Positions 15,178 through 22,274 of a stretch of 64,000 bases of DNA are shown here, piece after piece. The DNA comes from Pseudomonadota bacterium (GTDB lineage Bacteria > Pseudomonadota > Alphaproteobacteria > Sphingomonadales > Sphingomonadaceae): contig JAEXFD010000052.1 in NCBI GenBank assembly GCA_023400405.1, forward strand, positions 1 to 64,000. Direction: 5' to 3'. The position numbers and the translations under genes were made by a program. Numbering within the stretch: the first letter of the stretch is position 1; each line of letters begins with the position of its first letter. Under the pieces are notes generated by a model. That model was given only the letters and a program-made list of their open reading frames with translations, did no database searches and was not told the origin of the DNA.

Positions 15178-17259
15178 GTGACTGCTTTCGCGCTTCCCCA
15201 GGGAGTCGGCCCCGCCGCCAGGAGCTTCGCGCTGCCCGGCGCGATCATGCTGCTCGTCGCGCTGATGGTCGTGCCGATCCCGGCCTTCCTGCTCGACGCC
15301 TTTTTCGTGCTCAACATCATGATCAGCCTCGCGGTGCTGATGGTCGCGCTCAATGCGCAGAAGCCGCTCGATTTCTCGGCCTTCCCGACCGTGTTGCTGT
15401 TCGCGACGCTGTTCCGCCTCGGCCTGAACGTCGCCTCGACGCGCGTCGTGCTGGTCCATGGCCATGAGGGCGAGAGCGCCGCGGGCCATGTCATCGAGGC
15501 GTTCGGCACCTTCATGATCGGCGGCGACTATGTCGTCGGCCTGGTCGTGTTCGCGGTGATCGTGATCATCAACATGATCGTGGTGACGAAGGGCGCCGGC
15601 CGCGTCTCCGAAGTCTCGGCGCGCTTCACCCTCGATGCGTTGCCCGGCAAGCAGATGGCGATCGACGCCGATCTGAACGCCGGCCTCATCACCCCGGACG
15701 AGGCGCGCGCGCGCCGCCAGGAAGTCTCGACCGAAGCCGATTTCTACGGCGCGATGGACGGTTCGTCCAAGTTCGTGAAGGGCGACGCGATCGCCGGGCT
15801 GCTGATCCTCGGGATCAACGTCATCGGCGGCCTGATCCTCGGCGTCGCCAGCCATCATATGGCGGTGGGCGAGGCGGCCTCGACCTATGTGCTGCTGGCG
15901 ATCGGTGACGCGTTGGTCGCGCAGGTGCCGGCGCTGCTGCTCTCGATCGCGGCCGCTGCGATCGTGACGCGAGTCACCTCGAGCCACGATCTTGCCGGCC
16001 AGATCGGCAGCCAGTTCGGCAGCCACAAGACCTGGACCCCGGTTGCGATCATCCTCGGCCTGCTTGGCGTGTTCCCGGGCATGCCGCACCTCGTCATCCT
16101 GCCCGCTGCCGCCGCGTCGGGCTTCGTCGCCTGGCGGATGCGCAAGGCCGCCCGTCGGCCGGCGCCCGCGCCGGTGGTCGCCGCCGAGCCGGTCGACCAG
16201 TCGCGGATCGGCTGGGAGGAAGTGACCGACAACATGCAGGTGATGCTCGACATCGGCTATGGCCTGGTGCCGCTGGTCGACGAGCGCCGCGGCGGGCCGC
16301 TGATGGGGCGGATCACCGGCGTGCGGCGCCAGCTTTCGAAGGAACTGGGCTTCGTCGTCCCGCAGGTACGGGTGCGCGACGACATCAACCTTGCGCCCTT
16401 CACCTATCGCATCGTCATCGGCGGCGTGGTGATCGGCGAGGATTCGGTGTCGCCCGACGAAGTGCTCGCGCTCGATACCGGCCAGGCGGCGGGCCGGCTG
16501 CACGGCAAGCGGGTGAAGGACCCGACCTTCGGGCTCGACGCGGTGTGGATCGCGCAGGGCGATGCCGATGCGGCGACCGGCCTGGGCTATCTCGTCGTCG
16601 ATCCGGGCACGGTGGTCGCCACCCATCTCAACCAGTGCCTGCTGCAAAGCGCGGCGGACCTGCTCGGCCCCGACGAGGTGCAGGCGCTGCTCGACGGGCT
16701 CAAGGAGCGTTCGGCGCAGCTCGTCGCCTCGCTCTCGCCCCAGCCGGTGTCGCTCACCATCCTCACCCAGGTGCTGCGCGGGCTGCTTGCCGAGAATATC
16801 TCGCTCAAGGAATTCCGCCGCATCGCCGCCGCGATCGCGCTCGCCGCGCAGAAGACGCTCGATCCCGAGGAGCTGATCGAACTGATCCGCCCCGAGCTCG
16901 GCCCGCTGATCATCCAGAAATTGTGCGGCGTGCGCGAGCCGCTGCGCGTGATGACGCTCGAAGGCCAGCTCGAGGCGCTGCTCGGCCAGGCGGTGCGCTC
17001 CGATCCGTCGCGCCGCCACGCGATCGAGCCCGATCTCGGCCGCCGCATCGCCGAGGCGCTGCAACGCGCCGCCCAGCCGCTGGTCGCCGAGGCGAAGCCC
17101 TTCGCGCTCGTCGTCCAGCCGGCAATCCGCATCGCCATCCGCAAGCTCATCAAGACCGTGCTGCCCGATACGCCGGTGATGAGCTTCTTCGAAGTGCCCG
17201 AAGACAAGGCCGTCGAAGTGGTGGCGGTGATCGGTGCGCCGGAGGCGCTGGCCGCATGA
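15178..17259 (+). CDS. flhA: Flagellar type III export gate protein FlhA
   Basis: FlhA is the largest export-gate component and docks chaperone-substrate complexes. The 693-residue protein has the membrane region in its first half, with the signature FPTVLLFATLFRLGLNVAS and the linker RVSEVSARFTLDALPGKQMA. The C-terminal cytoplasmic domain follows. The start is GTG at 15178. The stop overlaps the fliA start by four bases. There is no flhF or flhG between flhA and fliA. Confidence 0.98.
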   Translation: MTAFALPQGVGPAARSFALPGAIMLLVALMVVPIPAFLLDAFFVLNIMISLAVLMVALNAQKPLDFSAFPTVLLFATLFRLGLNVASTRVVLVHGHEGESAAGHVIEAFGTFMIGGDYVVGLVVFAVIVIINMIVVTKGAGRVSEVSARFTLDALPGKQMAIDADLNAGLITPDEARARRQEVSTEADFYGAMDGSSKFVKGDAIAGLLILGINVIGGLILGVASHHMAVGEAASTYVLLAIGDALVAQVPALLLSIAAAAIVTRVTSSHDLAGQIGSQFGSHKTWTPVAIILGLLGVFPGMPHLVILPAAAASGFVAWRMRKAARRPAPAPVVAAEPVDQSRIGWEEVTDNMQVMLDIGYGLVPLVDERRGGPLMGRITGVRRQLSKELGFVVPQVRVRDDINLAPFTYRIVIGGVVIGEDSVSPDEVLALDTGQAAGRLHGKRVKDPTFGLDAVWIAQGDADAATGLGYLVVDPGTVVATHLNQCLLQSAADLLGPDEVQALLDGLKERSAQLVASLSPQPVSLTILTQVLRGLLAENISLKEFRRIAAAIALAAQKTLDPEELIELIRPELGPLIIQKLCGVREPLRVMTLEGQLEALLGQAVRSDPSRRHAIEPDLGRRIAEALQRAAQPLVAEAKPFALVVQPAIRIAIRKLIKTVLPDTPVMSFFEVPEDKAVEVVAVIGAPEALAA

Positions 17260-18026
17260 ACGCTCTGACCCCAGGGAAACTCGACGACATGGCGTCACTC
17301 GCACTCGCTCCCTCGCCCCTGCTTTACACCCCTGCGCCGCCCCGCCGCGACGCCGAAGCGCTGGCGCGCACGCACTTGCCGCTGGTCCGGCGGATCGCCT
17401 GGCACATCCATGGCTCGATGAGCGCGATCGTCGAGGTGGAGGACCTGATCCAGGTCGGGCTGGTGGCGCTGCTCGAGGCAGCCGAGGCCTTTGAGGATCG
17501 CGGCCAAGTGAGCTTCGAGCAATATCTGGCGACTCGCCTGAGGGGCGCGATGATCGACGAGCTGCGCCGCCAGGCGACGCTGACCCGCGGCGCGATGCGG
17601 CGGCGCAAGGCCTATCAGGCGGCGGTGGGTTCGCTCGCGGCGGCGCTGGGCCACGCGCCCGACGAGGCCGCGGTGGCGGAAAAGCTCGGCATCACGGTCG
17701 AGAAGCTGCGCGCCGACTATGCCAGCGCCGAGGCGGTGCGCTTCGAATCCATCGACGAGCATTATTCGGACGAGAGCCCCTGGTTCATGGCCGACGAGCC
17801 CAATGCCTTCGACCAGCTCGCCGAAGCCGGGCAGCGCGAGGCGCTGGTCGCGGCGATCGCCGCGCTGCCGACGCGCGAGCAGCAGGTGATCCAGCTTTAT
17901 TATGTCGAGGAATTGAACCTCGAAGAGATCGGCCAGGTGCTCGGCGTCGGCGCCGCGCGGATCTGTCAGATCAAGGCATCGGCGCATGCGCGGCTGAAGA
18001 AGGCGCTCGCCCGCCGCATGGGCTGA
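17256..18026 (+). CDS. fliA: RNA polymerase sigma-28 factor FliA
   Basis: FliA directs late flagellar transcription. The 256-residue protein has region 2 (RRIAWHIHG, DLIQVGLVALLEAAEAFED, LRGAMIDELRR), region 3 (GHAPDEAAVAEKLGI) and region 4 (AIAALPTREQQVIQLYYVEE with the HTH LEEIGQVLGVGAARICQIK). The ATG at 17256 overlaps the flhA stop; a later ATG at 17289 is possible. Co-transcription with flhA from a sigma-54 promoter makes it a middle gene of the cascade. Confidence 0.96.
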   Translation: MNALTPGKLDDMASLALAPSPLLYTPAPPRRDAEALARTHLPLVRRIAWHIHGSMSAIVEVEDLIQVGLVALLEAAEAFEDRGQVSFEQYLATRLRGAMIDELRRQATLTRGAMRRRKAYQAAVGSLAAALGHAPDEAAVAEKLGITVEKLRADYASAEAVRFESIDEHYSDESPWFMADEPNAFDQLAEAGQREALVAAIAALPTREQQVIQLYYVEELNLEEIGQVLGVGAARICQIKASAHARLKKALARRMG

Positions 18027-18096
18027 TCGCCCGGCCCCGCTTGCACCGCCGCGGCGCTTGCCCCAGACCACCTCCCGAAACCAGGGAGGGAAGTGC

Positions 18097-19461
18097 ATGC
18101 GGGGAATGGCGAAATTCGTGCTGGCGGCGTCGGCCGCGATGCTGCTGCCGATGGCGGCCGGCGCGCAGACCGCGCCGGCGCAGGGCTGGACGGTGCGGCC
18201 CGAATGGGTGCGCGCGCATGAGAGCTTTCTGGCGAGCGACGCGCTGCAGGGCCGCGGCAGCGCGACTCGCGACGAGGCGATCGCCGCCGCCTATGTCGCT
18301 TCCCAGTTCGAGAGCTTCGGGCTGAAGACTGCGCCGGGCATGGCCGGCTATCTCCAGCCCGCGACGATCGTGCGGGCGACCCTCAAGGGCGCATCGCTGG
18401 TCTCGGGCGCGATCAACCTGCCGCAGATCGCCGTGCTGGTCGGTGCGGCGGAGGGGACGGGGGGCAAGTCGGTCGTCTATGCCGGCAGCGATCCCGCCGG
18501 GCTGCCGGCGGGCGAAGTGGTGCTGGCCTCGGGCGACCCGGACATCATGGCGATCTACCGCGCCGCCGCGCGCAAGGACGTGAAGCTCCTCGTGCTGCGT
18601 GAAAGCGCCCGGACCCAGGCGATGGTGAAGGCGATGGGCGGCCAGCCGCGGATGCCGACCTTCCTCGAGGGCGCGCCGAAGGAGCCGCGCACGGTCGTCG
18701 TCGTGGTTCCGGCCGCGCAGTTCGACGCGCTGGCGAAGAAGCCGGGTGCCGACGTGCAAGTGAAGCTCGACGTCGCGCGCGAGACCAGCATCACCACCAA
18801 TGCGATCGGCTGGCTGCCGGGCACCGATCCGAAGGCGGGCGTGATCCTGCTCACGGCGCATCTCGATCATCTCGGGGTCCGGCCGGACGGGGTGATCATG
18901 CACGGTGCCAATGACGACGCGTCGGGCACCACGGCGGTGCTGGAACTGGCGCGGGCGCTGGCCGCGGGCAAGCCGTTGAAGCGCGGCATCCTCTTCGTCG
19001 CCTATGGCGCGGAGGAGATCGGCGGCATGGGCTCGACCTGGTTCGGCCTGCACCCGCCGGTGCCGCTCGCCGACATGGTCGCCAATATCGAGTTCGAGAT
19101 GATCGGCGCGCAGGATCCGAAGCTCCCCGCGGGGCAGATGATGATGACGGGGTTCGAGCGCTCGAACCTGGGCGAGACGCTGAAGAACCACGGCGCGCTG
19201 GTGACGGCCGACCCCTATCCCGATCAGCATTTCTTCGAGCGTTCGGACAATTATTCGCTCGCGCTGCAGGGCGTGGTTGCGCACACGATCTCGGGCTGGG
19301 CGGTGATCCCGACCTATCACACCCCGAAGGACGATCTCGCCAGCCTCGACATCGCGTTCATGACGCGTGCGATCCAGTCGCTGGTCGAGCCGATTCGTTC
19401 GCTGGCGAACAGCGCCGACAGACCGGAATGGAAGCCCGGCGGGAAGCCCGGCAGCCGGTAA
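18097..19461 (+). CDS. M28 family metallopeptidase, secreted
   Basis: A 454-residue zinc aminopeptidase-type protein. The start at 18097 has a strong AGGGAGG upstream and gives a clean signal peptide (KFVLAASAAMLLPMAAGAQT). Metal ligands are visible in TAHLDHLG (His255, Asp257), GANDDASG (Asp273/274) and YGAEEIGG (Glu306/307), the M28 pattern. An insert at about 90-220 probably forms a PA-like domain. It sits between fliA and flagellin but has no evident flagellar role. Its start is 70 bases after fliA; no clear terminator lies between. Confidence 0.88.
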   Translation: MRGMAKFVLAASAAMLLPMAAGAQTAPAQGWTVRPEWVRAHESFLASDALQGRGSATRDEAIAAAYVASQFESFGLKTAPGMAGYLQPATIVRATLKGASLVSGAINLPQIAVLVGAAEGTGGKSVVYAGSDPAGLPAGEVVLASGDPDIMAIYRAAARKDVKLLVLRESARTQAMVKAMGGQPRMPTFLEGAPKEPRTVVVVVPAAQFDALAKKPGADVQVKLDVARETSITTNAIGWLPGTDPKAGVILLTAHLDHLGVRPDGVIMHGANDDASGTTAVLELARALAAGKPLKRGILFVAYGAEEIGGMGSTWFGLHPPVPLADMVANIEFEMIGAQDPKLPAGQMMMTGFERSNLGETLKNHGALVTADPYPDQHFFERSDNYSLALQGVVAHTISGWAVIPTYHTPKDDLASLDIAFMTRAIQSLVEPIRSLANSADRPEWKPGGKPGSR

Positions 19462-19490
19462 TTCGACAGGCGGTAATCCCACAGGAAAAA

Positions 19491-19517
19491 CCCCGGTGGT
19501 CCCTAGGACCACCGGGG
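19491..19517 (-). terminator. Intrinsic terminator of the flagellin gene
   Basis: CCCCGGTGGTCC (19491-19502) and GGACCACCGGGG (19506-19517) form a perfect 12-bp stem with a 3-base loop. Read on the minus strand it is followed by TTTTT, an intrinsic terminator for flagellin. The stem may also stop the convergent peptidase transcript. A further 9-bp hairpin lies at 19530-19549. Confidence 0.8.
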
Positions 19518-19561
19518 CTCCCCATGCGCCCCCTTCGCGTGCGAAGGGGTGACCGGCCTCG

Positions 19562-19595
19562 GTGCCTGTCAGGGGGGTGACACCCCGACCGGCAC
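19562..19595 (-). terminator. Hairpin right after the flagellin stop
   Basis: GTGCCTGTC (19562-19570) and GACCGGCAC (19587-19595) pair with one mismatch around an inner GGGGTG/CACCCC stem. It begins five bases beyond the flagellin stop. There is no T-run, so it may protect the 3' end of the flagellin mRNA rather than terminate it. Confidence 0.5.
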
Positions 19596-19599
19596 GCGC

Positions 19600-20418
19600 T
19601 TAACGAAGCAGCGAGAGAACCGACTGCTGGCTCTGGTTCGCCTGGGCGAGCATCGCCGTCGATGCCTGAGACAGGATCTGGGCCTTGGCGAGCGCCGCGG
19701 TTTCGGTCGAGTAATCGGTGTCCTCGATCCGGCTGCGGGCGTCGCTGAGGTTGTTCACGTTCGCGCTCAGATTGTTGACCGCCGACTCGAGCTGGCTCTG
19801 GCCGGCACCGAGCTTGGCGCGCGAGGTGTTGACGGTCTTCAGTGCATTGTCGATCGTCGTCAGCGCGCTCGACGCGGTGGTCGAGCTCGAGATGCTGACG
19901 GCGGTCGCGGACGACAGATCGATCTTGCTGAAATCGAGCGAGACGGTGTTGCCCGAAGCCGAGCCCGTCTGGATCGTCACGCTGCCCGAAGAGCCGGCAG
20001 TGCCGTCGAACAGCGCCACGCCGTTGAACGTGGTGTTGTTGAGGATGCTGGTGATCTGGGTGGTCAGCGCCGTGACTTCGGTCTGCAGGTTGGTGCGGTC
20101 GTCGTTCGAATAGGTGCCCGACGAGGACTGCACTGCCAGCTCGCGGATGCGCTGCAGCATGTTAGTCACTTCGCCCAGCGCGCCTTCGGCGGTCTGCGCC
20201 ATCGAGATGCCGTCATTGGCATTGCGGATCGCCTGGTTCATGCCGCGGATCGACGAGGTCATGGTCGAGGCGATGGCGAGGCCGGCGGCATCGTCCTTCG
20301 CGCTGTTGATGCGCTTGCCGGTCGACAGGCGCTCCATCGCGGTGCTCATCGCCTTGTTGGCGCCAGTGGTGGCGTTGGCGGCGCGCATCGCTGCGGTGTT
20401 GGTTCCGATAACGGTCAT
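19600..20418 (-). CDS. fliC: Flagellin
   Basis: The filament subunit, 272 residues, is at the short end for flagellins and implies little surface domain. I start at MTVIGTNTAAMRAANATTGA, with GGAG eight bases upstream. The N-terminal D0/D1 has MERLSTGKRINSAKDDAAGLA and the C-terminal SRIEDTDYSTETAALAKAQIL with a final SLLR. The middle is Ser/Thr-rich. It is monocistronic, divergent from flbD and convergent with the peptidase, with an intrinsic terminator downstream. Only one flagellin is present in the window. Confidence 0.97.
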   Translation of the reverse strand: MTVIGTNTAAMRAANATTGANKAMSTAMERLSTGKRINSAKDDAAGLAIASTMTSSIRGMNQAIRNANDGISMAQTAEGALGEVTNMLQRIRELAVQSSSGTYSNDDRTNLQTEVTALTTQITSILNNTTFNGVALFDGTAGSSGSVTIQTGSASGNTVSLDFSKIDLSSATAVSISSSTTASSALTTIDNALKTVNTSRAKLGAGQSQLESAVNNLSANVNNLSDARSRIEDTDYSTETAALAKAQILSQASTAMLAQANQSQQSVLSLLR

Positions 20419-20432
20419 GTCAGTTACTCCAT

Positions 20433-20486
20433 GCTCGGCAGGCTTCCCGCGTATCCCCCCTGAACGGGAGCCCGGAGCTGCCGAGC
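20433..20486 (-). promoter_or_regulatory. Hairpin in the flagellin 5' leader
   Basis: GCTCGGCAG (20433-20441) and CTGCCGAGC (20478-20486) form a perfect 9-bp stem, with a weaker inner pairing of CTTCCCG and CGGGAG. The base of the stem ends three bases before the GGAG ribosome site. It may set mRNA stability or be bound by a post-transcriptional regulator; that role is inferred. Confidence 0.5.
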
Positions 20487-20504
20487 CAAGAAACGGCCGC
20501 CATT

Positions 20505-20530
20505 CGATCGGCTTAAGCAAAAAAATTTCG
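20505..20530 (-). promoter_or_regulatory. Possible sigma-28 promoter of flagellin
   Basis: On the minus strand CGAAATTT (20530-20523), a 10-base spacer and GCCGATCG (20512-20505) give 5/8 and 6/8 matches to the sigma-28 boxes, one base short of the usual spacing. It would give a leader of about 80 bases containing the hairpin. Confidence 0.35.
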
Positions 20531-20588
20531 GCTCTACGCGCGCGCGCATAGACGCGCCCGGAACACGGCGGTCTGCGGCTTACGTAGA

Positions 20589-20605
20589 TTTACGGGCCGT
20601 TAACC
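20589..20605 (+). promoter_or_regulatory. CtrA-like box upstream of flbD
   Basis: TTTACGGGCCGTTAACC reads TTTA-N7-TTAACC, one base off the CtrA consensus TTAA-N7-TTAAC with the correct spacing. It lies 45-61 bases before the flbD start. CtrA control of early flagellar genes is known in alphaproteobacteria; here it is inferred. Confidence 0.4.
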
Positions 20606-20649
20606 AACGATCCCCCAAAAGGGGCCTCGGGGATACAGGGGGAAACCTT

Positions 20650-21906
20650 ATGGGGTCGATCGTTCCGTCGGCGGCAGTGCTTCGCCAGAAATATTCGCTG
20701 GTGTCGGCGCTGCGGGCTCAAGGCTTTGCGATCGGTTCCTGCGAAGATGCGCGGCCGGGCGCGGGGGACCTGTTCCTCGTCGCCGATGGCGAGACGCCGC
20801 CCGCCGCCTCACGCACGCTGATCCTGGGCGACCAGGGCTGCCAGGCGATCGCCTTTGGCGACGGCAATCCGGCCCGCCTCTCCTATCCGGCCGAGGAATC
20901 CGCCGTCGGCACCGGCTTCGCCACCGCGATGCTCCGCGGCCCGCACGAGCCCGTCGCCGCCGATCCCGAGAGCCTCGCCCTGCTCGCACTCGCGGAGCGG
21001 GTTGCCGCTTCCGACATCACCGTGCTGATCAACGGACCGACAGGCACCGGCAAGGAAGTGCTCGCCAAGGCGATCCACAACGGCTCGACGCGCCGCGATG
21101 GCCCCTTCGTCGCGGTCAATTGCGCCGCGCTGCCCGAAACGATGCTGGAAGCGATGCTGTTCGGCCATCAGAAGGGCGCGTTCACCGGCGCCTCCTCGGG
21201 CGGACAGGGCTTCTTCCGCGCGGCGCATGGCGGCACGCTGCTGCTCGACGAGATCGCCGAGATGCCGCTCAACCTCCAGGCCAAGCTGCTGCGTGCGCTG
21301 CAGGAGCGCGAAGTGGTGCCGATCGGCGGGACGATGCCTGAAAAGGTCGACGTGCGCGTGATCGCCTGCGCCAATCGCGACCTGCAGGGCGAAGTCACTG
21401 CCGGTCGCTTCCGCGCCGACCTTTACTATCGCCTCTCGGTCTTCCCGCTGGCCACCAAGGCGCTGGCCGAGCGCGACGGCGACATCCCGGCGCTCGCCGC
21501 CGCAATGGTCGTCCGCCATGCCGGCGGCCGCGGGGCGATGCCGTGGATTTCGAACGCCGCGCTCGAAGCGCTGCGCGACCATGACTGGCCCGGCAATGTC
21601 CGCGAGCTCGAAAACGTCATCCAGCGCGCGCTGCTGCTCTGCGCCGGCGCGACAATCGAGCCCGAGCACCTGATCTTCGATCGCCCGGCCGAGCGCCGCG
21701 TCGAGGGCAATGCCGGCGGCTCGCTGTCCAACATCGTCCAGATGCACGAGTTCGCCGCGATCCGCGACGTGCTCGCCGAATGCAACGGCAACCGGATCGA
21801 GACCGCCAAGCGGCTCGGCATCTCCGAGCGGACGCTGCGCTACCGGCTCGCCAAGGCGCGCGAGCAGGGTGAGGATATCGACGTCGCCCGGAGAATCTCG
21901 GCATGA
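20650..21906 (+). CDS. flbD: Sigma-54-dependent flagellar activator, FlbD-like
   Basis: The 418-residue NtrC-family protein has a central AAA+ domain with Walker A GPTGTGKE (129-136), the sigma-54 contact loop GAFTGA (176-181), GGTLLLDEIAEMPL and RFRADLYYRL. A C-terminal Fis-type HTH follows (CNGNRIETAKRLGISERTLR). The first ~100 residues do not show the Asp/Asp/Lys pattern of a receiver, so phosphorylation is unlikely. It heads the fliEFGHIJ run and its stop overlaps the fliE start by four bases. It most likely activates the sigma-54 promoters near flgB, the mini-stator genes and slt-flhA-fliA. Confidence 0.9.
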   Translation: MGSIVPSAAVLRQKYSLVSALRAQGFAIGSCEDARPGAGDLFLVADGETPPAASRTLILGDQGCQAIAFGDGNPARLSYPAEESAVGTGFATAMLRGPHEPVAADPESLALLALAERVAASDITVLINGPTGTGKEVLAKAIHNGSTRRDGPFVAVNCAALPETMLEAMLFGHQKGAFTGASSGGQGFFRAAHGGTLLLDEIAEMPLNLQAKLLRALQEREVVPIGGTMPEKVDVRVIACANRDLQGEVTAGRFRADLYYRLSVFPLATKALAERDGDIPALAAAMVVRHAGGRGAMPWISNAALEALRDHDWPGNVRELENVIQRALLLCAGATIEPEHLIFDRPAERRVEGNAGGSLSNIVQMHEFAAIRDVLAECNGNRIETAKRLGISERTLRYRLAKAREQGEDIDVARRISA

Positions 21907-22271
21907 GCGGAATCGACGGAATCGGCGGCGGCGCGATGAGCGTGGATCGGGTCTTGGCGCTGCGGGCGCAGATCCTCGAGCGCAACACTGCGCTCGCCCG
22001 CGCCAACGAGGCGCCCGCCGGCGCCACCGCGGGCGCGACGGGGGCCAAGCCCGCAAGTTTCGCCTCGACGCTCGAAGACGCCTTCAAGCAGGTCAACCAG
22101 GCGCAGAACCAGGCCGGCGCGCTCTCCGAAGCCTATGAGCGCGGCGAGACGGTCGATATCGCCAAGGTGATGCTCGCCCGTCAGCAGGCCTCGGTCGGCT
22201 TCGAGGCGACCCTGCAGGTCCGCAACAAACTCCTGTCCGCTTACAAGGACATCATGAGCATGCCGGTGTAA
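21903..22271 (+). CDS. fliE: Flagellar MS-ring/rod adapter FliE
   Basis: FliE joins the MS ring to the rod. The 122-residue protein has an Ala-rich N-terminus and the conserved C-terminal part FASTLEDAFKQVNQAQNQA, GETVDIAKVMLARQQASVGF and ATLQVRNKLLSAYKDIMSMPV in sequence. It overlaps flbD by four bases and precedes fliF by three. Confidence 0.95.
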   Translation: MSGIDGIGGGAMSVDRVLALRAQILERNTALARANEAPAGATAGATGAKPASFASTLEDAFKQVNQAQNQAGALSEAYERGETVDIAKVMLARQQASVGFEATLQVRNKLLSAYKDIMSMPV

Positions 22272-22274
22272 TCG

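Noticed and set aside
15109..17304. A 731-codon open frame on the minus strand
   Set aside because: It is antisense to flhA, which is fully supported by homology. Long antisense frames arise from GC-rich codon structure; this one is Arg/Asp/His-rich with no recognisable domain.
19530..19549. Hairpin CCCCTTCGC/GCGAAGGGG as a separate gene end
   Set aside because: It lies between two better terminator-like structures and has no T-run on either strand, so it was noted only as a secondary stem.
20424..20432. Two-codon frame ATG-GAG-TAA (minus) over the flagellin ribosome site
   Set aside because: It has no ribosome site of its own; the GGAG is needed for flagellin. Probably chance, though translation coupling was considered.
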